From positions 528,193 through 592,192 of the forward strand of contig PLJL01000004.1 of the NCBI GenBank assembly GCA_003140215.1: 64,000 nt of DNA. Reading direction: 5' to 3'. Origin of the DNA: Vulcanimicrobiota bacterium (GTDB lineage Bacteria; Vulcanimicrobiota; Vulcanimicrobiia; Vulcanimicrobiales; Vulcanimicrobiaceae). Positions within the stretch are counted from its first letter, which is position 1. Each line of letters starts with the position of its first letter. The position numbers were made by a program, and so were the translations under genes. Of this stretch, positions 52,001 to 60,115 are shown one piece after another. Below the pieces are notes generated by a model that saw only the letters and a list, made by a program, of their open reading frames with translations, was not told the DNA's origin and did no database searches.

Positions 52001-54183
52001 TCATTCCCGTTGAGGTCGTACTGAAATGTTTGGGAGGGCGAAAGGTTCGCAGGCGCTTGTCCTGCGGGATTCTGCACGATTGGATCGCCGACGACGCTAG
52101 TCACCAAACCGTAGTCAGCGCCACCTTGCGAGCTCGGTTGGTATGAGTACGTGTTGGTATAGCCGTTTGGGGCGGCTGCGGTTGCTGGCGTAGTACTTGA
52201 GGCCAGCTCGCCAAACGGCTCGATCGTTGTCGTGGCCCACTGGAATCGCGACGCATAAGGCGATTGCGGACAGAGCCCTTGACCTGCCGGGGGTGGCGTA
52301 GGGCGGACTGTCCAGTCGCCGCCCGGCACCGACGAGTGGGTTGCCACCGGATCACAATAGGCAGTTACGTTGTTGTTCGAGTCGTACGAGTACAACTTCG
52401 TTCGCCGAAATGTACCCTGCGATGTCGCAAACGGCGGCCCTGCCACAGCAATCGGATTGCCGTTCCCATCATACGCGTAGTCGGTCTCATTTCCTCGCGG
52501 ATCGAGTTCGGCTACAAGATTACTATTGGCATCCCAGCTCTCGTTGGTGGCCAGCATCGTCCCAGTGCACGTCCAAATTCCAGTAGTCGCGGTGCATTCT
52601 TGTGTCTGGGTCGGGCGGCCCAATCCGTCAACGACCCAATTCGTATAGTGCCCATCCGAGTCGCGGTAGGTCGGCGTCGTAACGCCCGTTTGGTACCACT
52701 CGTATAGATACACCATCGGGCCGGTGGTGTAGCCGCTCTGCAAACCCCCGGAACTGACGCCGTCGGGGACCGCTGGGTTCATGACACCGACGTGTGCCAA
52801 GCCGCTCAAGGTCGACGACGGAACGTCAGCTCCAGCAAAGGCCAGAGCGATGTAGCCCCCGTCCGATCCAGTCCAACGTGGCGTGGTTGCGTACCACATC
52901 ACGTAGCCCGTGCCGAGCGCCTGATAGCCGAACCCTTGCGTCGGTCGCGTTCCAGCCGTGTTATTGGGCGGGTGCGACACGCTGGTGAGATTTCCGTTGG
53001 CATCATAGGCGTACTGGACCGTAGTTCCCGGTTGGCCAGGCCTGTCGTCCGGAAACGTGATCTTCTGCAGTAGGCGAAGATTCGAGGGACCAACGTTTGC
53101 GAATGTAAGCGTTGTACTCATCCCGGACTCGGCCTGTACCGAGATGGTGTTGATCTTCCCGGTGGAAGACGCGTCGCCGTTGTCCCATGTATAGTTGAAG
53201 GTCAGATACGTGTTGCGATTGCGGCCAATGATTTGATAGAGACGCCCGGCATAACCGCCAACAGAGCCGAGCCACGGACACCACAGCGTAGGGTTGCCGC
53301 CGTAGAAGTAGTACGACGTTCCGGACTTCTTGGTCCAGAGCCAGCCGCACGATCCATCGAAAACGAGGGTGGCATGCTGCCCGGGCGTGAGGGGGGTCAA
53401 CGGGGTTCCGGCCGGGTTTCCGGGCGGCGAATAGTAGTCGTAGCGCGCACCGTCGATGTCGTAGATCGTTTTTAGCGTGGACGACATCGAGAGGAAGTGG
53501 GCATCGAACGTGTTGGTCCAGCCGTTGCCGTACAGGCTCGTCCAGCTGCCGAACTGGTGAGGAACGCTCGCAGCGCTCTGCGAGTTGTACGTACGCCGGA
53601 AGGCCATGGCGATGCCCTTGTGAGGCACCACCATGTCGTCGTCTTGCAGCAAAAGGTTACCGGTCCCGACGTTGACCATGAGGCGCCCGCCACCGGGAAC
53701 GCCTTGTTCCTGATACCGCCACCACGGATTGATCCCGGTTCCCGAGGCGGTGGAATCACCCGGGAGCGACTGCGCGCGGCGCGTACCCGGCTGCGCGGCC
53801 GCACCCGGTGCAGCGCGCCGTACGCTGCCCGCAGGCTTCACGGTGATTTCCGCCGGCACCAATGCGCGTCGGCGCGCTGCCGCCTTGATTACGGCATCGA
53901 TCTCGGTTGGCAGCGCCATCGGCGGACCGGCGACGTGCACGCCGGTGGGCGGCCGAACGGCGGGGACGACCTTCGGACGCATCGCACTTGCCGGCGGCAT
54001 GGACGCTCGCGCGTGCGGGGGCTCCGGGACGTGCACCCGGACGGGGGGAGCGGCAAGTGCGACCGTGGTCGGCTGCAGCTTCGCTGCTCCGCGGGCCTCG
54101 GAGGGTGCCATGGCCGCTGGCAGCGGGGCGACAAGAGACAGGCACAGCACGACGGCGACCGTGGTCCGAGGGCGCAAAGGCAT
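49066..54183 (-). CDS. RHS-repeat toxin with N-terminal signal peptide
   Basis: 1705 residues from the ATG at 54183, which has GGGGGAG eight bases upstream. A Sec-type signal peptide (TTVAVVLCLSLVAPLPAAMA) and a Pro/Ala-rich linker (to about 150) precede a DUF6531-like region (GGGRLMVNVGTGNLLLQDDD). Many YD repeats follow, for example YDANGNLTSVSHP and YDAVGHVLAATEP. The RHS core ends in YMYDRNNPYRYQDPSGYEG near 1580. The final 100 residues form the variable toxin tip, starting TLFRAVGPGELEDIAATG. No VgrG or PAAR domain is seen. It is divergent from the orphan secretin, and its codons are less GC-biased than the neighbours. Confidence 0.9.
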   Translation of the reverse strand: MPLRPRTTVAVVLCLSLVAPLPAAMAPSEARGAAKLQPTTVALAAPPVRVHVPEPPHARASMPPASAMRPKVVPAVRPPTGVHVAGPPMALPTEIDAVIKAAARRRALVPAEITVKPAGSVRRAAPGAAAQPGTRRAQSLPGDSTASGTGINPWWRYQEQGVPGGGRLMVNVGTGNLLLQDDDMVVPHKGIAMAFRRTYNSQSAASVPHQFGSWTSLYGNGWTNTFDAHFLSMSSTLKTIYDIDGARYDYYSPPGNPAGTPLTPLTPGQHATLVFDGSCGWLWTKKSGTSYYFYGGNPTLWCPWLGSVGGYAGRLYQIIGRNRNTYLTFNYTWDNGDASSTGKINTISVQAESGMSTTLTFANVGPSNLRLLQKITFPDDRPGQPGTTVQYAYDANGNLTSVSHPPNNTAGTRPTQGFGYQALGTGYVMWYATTPRWTGSDGGYIALAFAGADVPSSTLSGLAHVGVMNPAVPDGVSSGGLQSGYTTGPMVYLYEWYQTGVTTPTYRDSDGHYTNWVVDGLGRPTQTQECTATTGIWTCTGTMLATNESWDANSNLVAELDPRGNETDYAYDGNGNPIAVAGPPFATSQGTFRRTKLYSYDSNNNVTAYCDPVATHSSVPGGDWTVRPTPPPAGQGLCPQSPYASRFQWATTTIEPFGELASSTTPATAAAPNGYTNTYSYQPSSQGGADYGLVTSVVGDPIVQNPAGQAPANLSPSQTFQYDLNGNEICYFNGTGSWLSQYDNLNRQVALADPDDNAIPGCGKTSSSYQTAKYTHYFPDGQVQYTETSAQHAADVAAGSTDAAVSFTYDLDGDKITEAHHHGCVTITNCSAGVTTSWYDGADRLVETMQPYDATVDYHPYKWLTQHLYDLSAGGTQTLTIPASSITTATSTAPFRAYGNLYDTRSYADLGFSANDSAPQWVDHLGTAYDALDRTTASYDLAVGVTPQHQRLYDQTQTTWGRQSSDTKATGESITTDYDAEGNLASTTIAYPGGAPPSPSSAVAPSRTYTYDSGARVASITSALGTQSYAYDAVGHVLAATEPVGQGGNTISYGYAANGWRTALSVSGALNQQLFTYSYRADGLPAQQQVNNGGWKSFVWTYSTGGRLLQRTDPANGNAVNEDPRTSPRGGFASTFHPLTNAYDAFGNRAAVTYSNGYTVNGISTDLEGNQSSELDSTTYNAASVQYIGSHVSAPRKFSNRDEVAFEGPTSTNVSSTTINEYASGIQLPGMTGAYSGGPPARNTVFGFPLGQIGSSPNLPLNPLDGFEISSAGQYANGNDPTNYTSNITYDASGRFVSSDLQQCTPSYQFNTAAGSEDKKRFTYDAEDHTTSEFIGGLGVQTSSGTACSFGPLASYWTYVISWGTGGHPFKLGVTSGNSSTFNEYMHWDGDSLLFTTSSPSAGVDDVKIGAFAEVTTADGNMAVYDRDASGVILDAHTTSWSTSNISYNDTFGDPSRVVLAECNAYGAGPPCIVISEPKPENISGYAGFNVQGVRGVDTSLGHWTTPDALANATADPASQLPYMYDRNNPYRYQDPSGYEGRDCRDHPLTPLVNCAALPKPTMSPKEAAELLQRFNLDPLDGKQFLPNTLLLLGALTPFKMGGGGAEATVTLFRAVGPGELEDIAATGTYRLGRGNEIKYLTPSLEAAQHYAAFFAKDGESYTITSAVFHVDRLPPLLQDLGVPGKGQYILDASHFPHGPVTIHK

Positions 54184-54265
54184 GAGCAAAGCTCCCCCGC
54201 CCGGAAGGCGGAGACGAAAAAGACGCCTGCTCCGATAGTCTAGGCCAGTATGCGTCTAGTCATAC

Positions 54266-54295
54266 CGGTACCTTGACCAAAAGTACAGGGTACCG
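54266..54295. promoter_or_regulatory. Inverted repeat framing the secretin promoter
   Basis: Perfect seven-base arms, CGGTACC (54266-54272) and GGTACCG (54289-54295). They extend to ATAC(C)GGTACC and GGTACCGTAT with one bulged base. The left arm abuts the -35 box and the right arm abuts the -10 box. This placement is typical of a repressor or promoter-distorting activator site. It lies between two divergent genes and could control both. Confidence 0.55.
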
Positions 54296-54301
54296 TATAC
54301 T
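54273..54301 (+). promoter_or_regulatory. Sigma-70-type promoter of the secretin gene
   Basis: TTGACC and TATACT separated by exactly 17 bases, each one mismatch from consensus (TTGACA, TATAAT). Start of transcription would be near 54308, leaving a leader of about 30 bases to the GTG at 54338. It is one of the clearest promoters in the window. Confidence 0.7.
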
Positions 54302-54337
54302 AAGCGCTCATCGCTCGCCCCGTCAAGTAGGCCAACC

Positions 54338-56986
54338 GTGAATTTCCGCACCGCGCACCGCTGGAGCAGGTGCGCGATTCTGTGCCTCGGGCTGGCTTTG
54401 GCGGCAGCGCTCGACGGCGCCCCGGCGCGAGCGGCCGAGCCGCTGCGAACGAGCGTCACGCTGCACGCGCAGAACGAGCCCGTGCGTGCGGTGCTGCTGC
54501 GGCTGGCGCACCAAACGGGTGCCAACATCGCGGTCTCGGACGGCGTGAGCGGGTACGTGACGCTCGAACTGCACGGGGTTACGCTCGCGCAAGCGCTGCG
54601 CGCGATTCTCGAGCCGCTAGGCGCCGGCTATCGGCTTCGCGACGGCGTGTACGACATCGCGGCATCGAACGGCCCGGCACGCACCGGTGCCGGCGGACCG
54701 GTCGTCATCCCGCTGGCGCTCGTCACGGCCAAGCGTGCGGCCGCGCTGGTGCGGCCGCTGTTTCCACAAGTCTCGTTGCGTGAGGACGAGCGCGCCAACG
54801 CCCTCATCGTCACGGCCGCACCCGCCGACGTGCAGGCGATCCGCAGCGTGGTCCAGGGCATCGACGTGCGCGACCCCACGACAGCGACTACCGAAGCCTT
54901 GCCGTTGCGTGTGGCGCGTGGCAGCACGCTCGCGGATCAGCTACGCAAGGCCTTTCCGAAAGCACGCTTCGGCCTCGCCGGCGACAAGCAGCTGCTCGTC
55001 ACGGCGAGCCCGGTCGAGATGGCGCAGATCAAGACGGCCGTCAACGCGTTGGACGCGCCCAACGTGACGCCGCCGCCGGTCGCAATGTCGACCGAAGCCG
55101 TCCCGGTGTCGCGGCGCGCGCCGCGCGACGTCGCGCGCGCGCTCGCGGCGCAGGTGCCGGGATTGCACGTCGCCGTCTCCGGCAGCGCTGTGGTCCTGTC
55201 CGGGCCGCCCGACGCCGTGCAGCGCGGTAAGGCGCTCGTCGCACAACTCGATCTGCCCAGCTTCGGCGAACGCTACACCCAGGTCTATCGTATCCGGACA
55301 CTCGATGCGTCTTCCGTCGCGGATCTCTTGCGGCGCAGCTTCCGCGACCTCGACGTCACCGTGGACGCGTCGCTCAACGCGATTGCGGTGACGGCTACCG
55401 CCGCACAGCAGCAGCGCATCGCGGACGCGGTCACCCAGCTCGACGCGCCGCCGAATACGCAAACCGGTCAGGTGGGGCAAGGCGTCCCGCCCGGCAACGG
55501 CTCGACCGACGTCGTCACGCTCAAGTCGTACATCCCGGGCTCGGCGCAGGGCGGCGTCGATGCGGTCACGGCGTTCACCCAAGCGCTACAGATCGTTACG
55601 CCGGACGTACGCGTCGTGCAACTGCCGACTCCGGGGCAGATCGCGCTGCTGGGTCCACCCGCCAGCGTGCGCTCCGCGCGGCAGTTCATCGACAAGGTCG
55701 ACGTCGTCCCGCCGCTGGTCGTGCTCGACACCGAGGTGCTCGAAGTCGACGAGAGCGTGGCCAAGAACCTGGGCCTGCAGCTGGGCACTGCGGCGCTAAG
55801 CACCACGTTTAGCGAAATGCCGGCTCAGCCGAACGCAGACGGTACGACCGGGCGCCTGGGGCAGTTCCAGGCGCTCACCCGAACGCCGATCTCCTTCACG
55901 GCGCAGCTCAATCTGCTCGTGCAGAATGGCAAAGGACGGGTGCTGGCCGACCCCCGCATCACGACGCTTTCCGGACGGACCGCGTCGATCCGAGCCGGCG
56001 ACACCATCTCGATTTTGACCACCACCTCCGGCAACGCCGGGACGATCGCCACGACCCAGGTGCAGAGCTTTCAGACCGGCGTTACGCTGGACATCACCCC
56101 CTCGGTCACGCCCGACGGCGGCATCAACGTCACGCTGCATCCCGTGGTGAACAGCCTCATCGGGACCAACAACGGCGTGCCCCAGATCAGCACTCGCGAC
56201 ACCCAGACTACGGTGCACTTGCACGACGACGAGACGCTCATCATCGGCGGCCTGATTCAAGAGAACGAGACCCGCACGACCACTAAGCTGCCGCTCTTAG
56301 GCGATATACCCTTGATCGGGCGCATCTTTCGCAACGACTCCGTGCAAGGTCAACGCAACGAGCTGATCATCGTGGTCACCCCGCACATCGTCAAGCCGGG
56401 TGCTCCCGCACTGCCCGGGCCGGCGCTGCATTCCATCCCCACGCCTGCCCCGCTGCCGACGCTGCCGCCGAACACGCGGCTGCCCGCGCCCAACGGACAG
56501 ATTCCGCACGCGCGAGCCGCCGCATCCGCACGCGGCGTCGCGCCGGCACCGACGGCATCGCCGCCCGCGATCGCCGCGCCGGTCGGGCTCGTCACCGCGT
56601 CGCCGGCGCCGCTCTCGCAGCCGACGGCGTTCGCGCAGACCAACGTGTTCACGTTCGGCTCGGCCCCGCAGAGCAACTTCGCGCGCCCGACCGATCCGGT
56701 CCAGATCTTCTACGCCACGCTCGCGCCGACGGTCGTGTCCAACGGCACGCCGGTACGCATCGCCGCCGTCACGACCTCAAACGCCAACACCGTGAAGCTC
56801 CAGGTCGGCACCCAGACGATCAGCCTCGTCCAGACTGGGCCAGGCCAGTGGCAGGCGGCATTTCCGTTCCCGCTCAGCGCTGTCCCGGTCGGCCAAGCGA
56901 CGTTGCAGACCTCACTCGTCGCGAGCCGCAGCGACGGCACCTCCGCGACGATCGCGATCCCAGTCAATATCGCCACACCGCCGTGA
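54338..56986 (+). CDS. Orphan secretin (GspD/PilQ-type) with extra C-terminal domain
   Basis: 882 residues from a GTG. A signal peptide (cut near ARAAEP) is followed by an STN/N0-like domain (about 35-110, SVTLHAQNEPVRAVLLRLAHQTG). Three or four N1-type KH-like modules come next (NALIVTAAPADVQAIRSVV, SLNAIAVTATAAQQQRIADAV). The secretin channel domain (about 445-690) ends in DDETLIIGGLIQENET and LLGDIPLIGRIFRND. A Pro/Ala-rich tether and a beta-sandwich-like domain of about 90 residues follow. Secretins form giant outer-membrane pores for type II, III or pilus systems, yet no partner gene is here. It is divergent from the RHS toxin. Confidence 0.9.
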   Translation: MNFRTAHRWSRCAILCLGLALAAALDGAPARAAEPLRTSVTLHAQNEPVRAVLLRLAHQTGANIAVSDGVSGYVTLELHGVTLAQALRAILEPLGAGYRLRDGVYDIAASNGPARTGAGGPVVIPLALVTAKRAAALVRPLFPQVSLREDERANALIVTAAPADVQAIRSVVQGIDVRDPTTATTEALPLRVARGSTLADQLRKAFPKARFGLAGDKQLLVTASPVEMAQIKTAVNALDAPNVTPPPVAMSTEAVPVSRRAPRDVARALAAQVPGLHVAVSGSAVVLSGPPDAVQRGKALVAQLDLPSFGERYTQVYRIRTLDASSVADLLRRSFRDLDVTVDASLNAIAVTATAAQQQRIADAVTQLDAPPNTQTGQVGQGVPPGNGSTDVVTLKSYIPGSAQGGVDAVTAFTQALQIVTPDVRVVQLPTPGQIALLGPPASVRSARQFIDKVDVVPPLVVLDTEVLEVDESVAKNLGLQLGTAALSTTFSEMPAQPNADGTTGRLGQFQALTRTPISFTAQLNLLVQNGKGRVLADPRITTLSGRTASIRAGDTISILTTTSGNAGTIATTQVQSFQTGVTLDITPSVTPDGGINVTLHPVVNSLIGTNNGVPQISTRDTQTTVHLHDDETLIIGGLIQENETRTTTKLPLLGDIPLIGRIFRNDSVQGQRNELIIVVTPHIVKPGAPALPGPALHSIPTPAPLPTLPPNTRLPAPNGQIPHARAAASARGVAPAPTASPPAIAAPVGLVTASPAPLSQPTAFAQTNVFTFGSAPQSNFARPTDPVQIFYATLAPTVVSNGTPVRIAAVTTSNANTVKLQVGTQTISLVQTGPGQWQAAFPFPLSAVPVGQATLQTSLVASRSDGTSATIAIPVNIATPP

Positions 56987-57091
56987 CTTCGCGACAACAG
57001 ACAATCGCTGCGTTTCGCAGCGGAACCACACTACTCGGCTTTTCAGGGGCGCGCGGCGCGAAGCGCAACGTGCATCCCCAAGACCCACCGC

Positions 57092-57628
57092 CTAGGCGGC
57101 CCTCTTACGAACCGCCGACTTGCGCGCAGACCGGCGGCGTTCGGCCTTGCGTATGGCCTTTCGCCCACCAGTCTTCTTGCGGCCGGCGGCCTTCTTGCGG
57201 CCACCAGTCTTCTTGCTGCCGGCGGCCTTCTTGCGGCCGGCGGCCTTCCTGCGGCCACCGGTCTTCTTGCGGCCGGCGGCCTTCTTGCGCCCGCCAGCCT
57301 TCTTGCGGCCTCCGGCTTTCTTCGCGGCCTTCTTGCGCCCGCCAGCCTTCTTACGGCCACCGGCCTTCTTCGCGGCCTTCTTGCGCCCGCCAACCTTCTT
57401 GCGGGCAGTGCCGTTGCGTGCGGCTTTCTTGCGCGGCGCCGCCTTGGCGCGACGGCGACGAGAGCCCCCGCCTGACGCTGTGGCGGACGGTTCGGACTTT
57501 CCGCCGCGCCGCCGTCGGCGAATCGGCTTGACGATGAGCACCTCTTCGATTTCGAGGGTCTCGCCGGCGTCCGTCGCCTTTTTCAAGATATCTTGCAGCT
57601 TATCGTTAGTAGGAGAAGGCACGTCCAC
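57092..57628 (-). CDS. Histone H1-like Lys/Ala/Gly-rich DNA-binding protein
   Basis: 178 residues from a GTG (a second GTG two codons later has better spacing to CGGAG). The first 35 residues are acidic-amphipathic, with VEIEEVLIVKP-like strand, then the chain becomes almost entirely GGRKKA and AAKKAGGRKK repeats, with an Arg-rich end. It resembles eukaryotic histone H1 tails and the bacterial H1-like proteins of Chlamydia and Bordetella. Probably binds DNA or RNA non-specifically. The repeats make the length prone to change by recombination. Confidence 0.7.
   Translation of the reverse strand: MDVPSPTNDKLQDILKKATDAGETLEIEEVLIVKPIRRRRRGGKSEPSATASGGGSRRRRAKAAPRKKAARNGTARKKVGGRKKAAKKAGGRKKAGGRKKAAKKAGGRKKAGGRKKAAGRKKTGGRRKAAGRKKAAGSKKTGGRKKAAGRKKTGGRKAIRKAERRRSARKSAVRKRAA
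57170..57410. repeat. Low-complexity tandem repeats in the H1-like gene
   Basis: The coding strand repeats 15-18 base units for Ala-Gly-Gly-Arg-Lys-Lys with small variations; on the plus strand this shows as recurring CTTCTTGCGGCC. Unit order is irregular, so expansion and contraction have occurred. Confidence 0.7.
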
Positions 57629-57648
57629 GCTCCGAAAGACGAACGCCG

Positions 57649-57957
57649 TCAGTACTGCTTAGGAGTGGTTCCTTCGACCACGGCCACTACGGCACCCTTT
57701 GCAATGAAGGCGATTATGATCCACATTATTGCCCAAATGATCGTTGGCAAGATGTTGTAGATGTTCGCCTCAGTCTGTACGGCCTTTTCACGTTCGCCTT
57801 GCAAGGTGAATGCCAAGCACTGGCAATTCGGTACGATCGGCACACACGCGCGCGCAGACATCGTCGGGGTCGGTTTCGCAGTCGCGGCAGCAACCGCGGC
57901 GTGCATCGGGACGATCGCGAGCAAGACGAGGGCGAATCCAAAGAGTTGTGCACGCAT
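57649..57957 (-). CDS. Small exported membrane protein, unknown
   Basis: 102 residues from an ATG with AAGGGA upstream. A signal peptide is followed by a short Cys-rich segment (ARACVPIVPNCQCLAF) and one strong membrane helix near the end (TIIWAIMWIIIAFIAKGAV). Topology would place the Cys part outside. It ends 20 bases upstream of the H1-like gene and starts 11 bases after the 351-residue gene, so the three may be cotranscribed. Confidence 0.55.
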   Translation of the reverse strand: MRAQLFGFALVLLAIVPMHAAVAAATAKPTPTMSARACVPIVPNCQCLAFTLQGEREKAVQTEANIYNILPTIIWAIMWIIIAFIAKGAVVAVVEGTTPKQY

Positions 57958-57967
57958 GGTCCCTTCT

Positions 57968-59023
57968 CTAACCGGCCTTGAGACCGAACTTCAGCAAGAG
58001 ATACGCGAGGAGCACGGCCGCAAGCAACCGGATGAACTCCTGGGTTGATGATGACGTGACATTGTCCCAGAAGGTCTCCAAGCGGTTTGCCGAGAGCCCG
58101 CGAGACACGTAGAGGTCGTAGTCGAAGACCTTCTTCAGCACGGATGCTACGGAATCGCTTTTCGTCGTGTCGCCAATCCACGTGTGATCGATGATCGACA
58201 GCAGCGCGACGAGCTCGGCCTCCCGGCCGGCTTCGATTGCGGTCCGACGGCACGACTCGCAGACGTCACCCACGAGAACCATCAGCCGCGCGTCCTGGAT
58301 GTACTCGTTATAGTCGAAGAGGCAGCCTTTCGTGAAGTAGTGCTCACTCGGGACGCCGAGAAAGAACTCCGCAGTTGCTGCCTGCGTCATCCGTAAGATG
58401 AACTCCAGCGCGGACGGCGGGGCCATTGCAGTGCGCCAACGGCCCAGACTAACGACCACTAGGTCGTCGGTGGACGACGAATAGTAGTTGTTGAGAAACC
58501 GTGTTTCGGTGAAGATGATCCATTTGGCCGGGACGGTCGTGGTCTCGAGATCCTCCGTGCGCACCTCACGATCGACGTAGCGCCGAGCGAGCCTTACGAG
58601 CGCGAGCGCCCTGTCCACATATTCGTCGATGTCGACTCCGTCGTTTGCCGGGGCTTCCGCTCCGTCGTCCGCTTGGGCTTCCACGCCCTGCGTCCCGTCT
58701 GCGCCGGCGTCGCTCGGCGGGACGTCGCGCGAGGCAGGAATCAAGCCCGTCAGAAGCTCGCGTTCCGTTTCGTCGACGAACATGTGATTCACAGGCTTCG
58801 CTACCTCGACCCGCATTCGGTCGAGGTTGAAGACACTAAACTCGAACACACGCTGTAATCGGTTCTGCGAAAGGATGAGATAATTCGCCGCCCTCTGTGC
58901 CACCGTGTGGCAATCGAGGAACGCGACACAGACGCGCCGCACGTCCGGCACCGCTGGCTGCGCCGTCGCGTCGGACTGCCCAGGAGTGACGGCCGGAGTC
59001 AGAGTCACGTCAAAATACGACAA
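57968..59023 (-). CDS. Tail-anchored protein with CxxC, unknown family
   Basis: 351 residues from a TTG (a GTG 15 bases later is possible). The body is soluble, with an acidic linker (about 103-132), and the C-terminus is a membrane helix (FIRLLAAVLLAYLLLKFGL). A segment near residue 230-260 reads YFTKGCLFDYNEYIQDARL then VGDVCESCRRTA, a GC..D...CxxC pattern that looks like a zinc or redox site. I do not recognise the family. It is divergent from the HExxH gene across about 310 bases. Confidence 0.6.
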   Translation of the reverse strand: MSYFDVTLTPAVTPGQSDATAQPAVPDVRRVCVAFLDCHTVAQRAANYLILSQNRLQRVFEFSVFNLDRMRVEVAKPVNHMFVDETERELLTGLIPASRDVPPSDAGADGTQGVEAQADDGAEAPANDGVDIDEYVDRALALVRLARRYVDREVRTEDLETTTVPAKWIIFTETRFLNNYYSSSTDDLVVVSLGRWRTAMAPPSALEFILRMTQAATAEFFLGVPSEHYFTKGCLFDYNEYIQDARLMVLVGDVCESCRRTAIEAGREAELVALLSIIDHTWIGDTTKSDSVASVLKKVFDYDLYVSRGLSANRLETFWDNVTSSSTQEFIRLLAAVLLAYLLLKFGLKAG

Positions 59024-59336
59024 CGCTTACGTTACCGAGCATCGCGCGTTGAGCGCACCGTCGGAAGAATAAGTCGCCGGGCCGCAAGACGTCGCCTCGT
59101 CCTACCACGCTGAAAAACGGTCGTCGCGGAGTATCGCGGATCATCAATGCTCGCATACCCTTTCACAGCGCGTGTTCATCCACGCTGTAAAACCCGCACT
59201 CAAACGAGAGGCCAGCCGTCCCACCCGTTCTATTTCGTAAACCGCACTATAGCGCGGAACCCTAGGGTCTGTCTATGGGACAAGACCGACCGAGGCTGGA
59301 GATGGCCGGGCGCCAAGCTCAGGGCATAGCTCGCGG
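59024..59336. other. Divergent intergenic region before the defence-like cluster
   Basis: About 310 bases without a gene. It has a TTTCACAGCG...CACGCTGTAAAA imperfect hairpin at 59161-59192 and a second CCACGCTG copy at 59106-59113, so a regulatory or terminator role is possible. No good -35/-10 pair was found for either flanking gene. Confidence 0.35.
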
Positions 59337-60059
59337 GTGTCGCAGAGTCTCAGAAGTTCGTACCCCGGCCACGTCCTTGTGGCCCGAGATGACGCGGGAG
59401 AGCGCTACAATATCGCAGAATCTGACACGACGTTCGACAAGAGTGCGCCCATGCTAAACGTGCTGAAATTTCCGACGACCGCGATGTTCGCCTTCTACGT
59501 CATAGCCGGACTAAGGACGCCGGCATTATCGCTGACGCTTCCTAACGGCACGACGAAGACCTGCACCGTGATAAGCGGCGGTCGACCCTTGGTGGTTCGC
59601 GAAGAGTCGGATCCAAGGGACACCGGTCTTATCGGCTCGACCAACTGGCCGGCCGGCGGTGGCGGTGACTATCGCATTACGTACTACCAAGGGACGATGT
59701 TGAGGCTTTATCCGCTCATGGATGAGGCTGCTCGCCAAATCAGCGGAGGAGCTCCCGGCCCACAGACAAATGCGCGCACGCTCGTCATGCTCTTTGCCGC
59801 GTATCACGAGTGTGCGCACGCGCGGCTGCAGTCGGGCGACGAATTCAAAGTCAATTGCGAAGCGCTGATCCAAATGCGGCACTTTGCGGTTCAGGCCGGA
59901 TCGCTGACAGAGGGCGTGCTCGCCAACTGGCACTACGACCTTGGCGCGACCAATTCAGGGGTCGACGGAGCGACGTATTGGCAGAGAACCGTGGAATGCG
60001 CGAACAGGTATCCCCAGCCAGCTGCGGGCTGGGATACGGGATGGGCAAAGACCTTTTAG
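59337..60059 (+). CDS. Putative HExxH metallopeptidase-like protein
   Basis: 240 residues from a GTG (an ATG at 59451 is an alternative). A segment AAYHECAHARLQSGDEFKV carries HExxH followed by Glu and, further on, NCEALIQM, resembling the short M48/M78-like zinc peptidases in which Cys and Glu follow the motif. One hydrophobic stretch lies before it (MFAFYVIAGLR). The gene ends 57 bases before the SIR2-SLOG gene in the same direction, so the two probably share a transcript. Whether it is a defence protease is an inference. Confidence 0.6.
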   Translation: MSQSLRSSYPGHVLVARDDAGERYNIAESDTTFDKSAPMLNVLKFPTTAMFAFYVIAGLRTPALSLTLPNGTTKTCTVISGGRPLVVREESDPRDTGLIGSTNWPAGGGGDYRITYYQGTMLRLYPLMDEAARQISGGAPGPQTNARTLVMLFAAYHECAHARLQSGDEFKVNCEALIQMRHFAVQAGSLTEGVLANWHYDLGATNSGVDGATYWQRTVECANRYPQPAAGWDTGWAKTF

Positions 60060-60115
60060 TTAGAGGGTTTGCCGCCCACTCCCCAGCACTTTCCGCTATT
60101 GTGGGTGGTGACGAT

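Noticed and set aside
57170-57410. CRISPR-like repeats
   Set aside because: The repetition is in-frame coding for Lys/Ala/Gly repeats, with no unique spacers.
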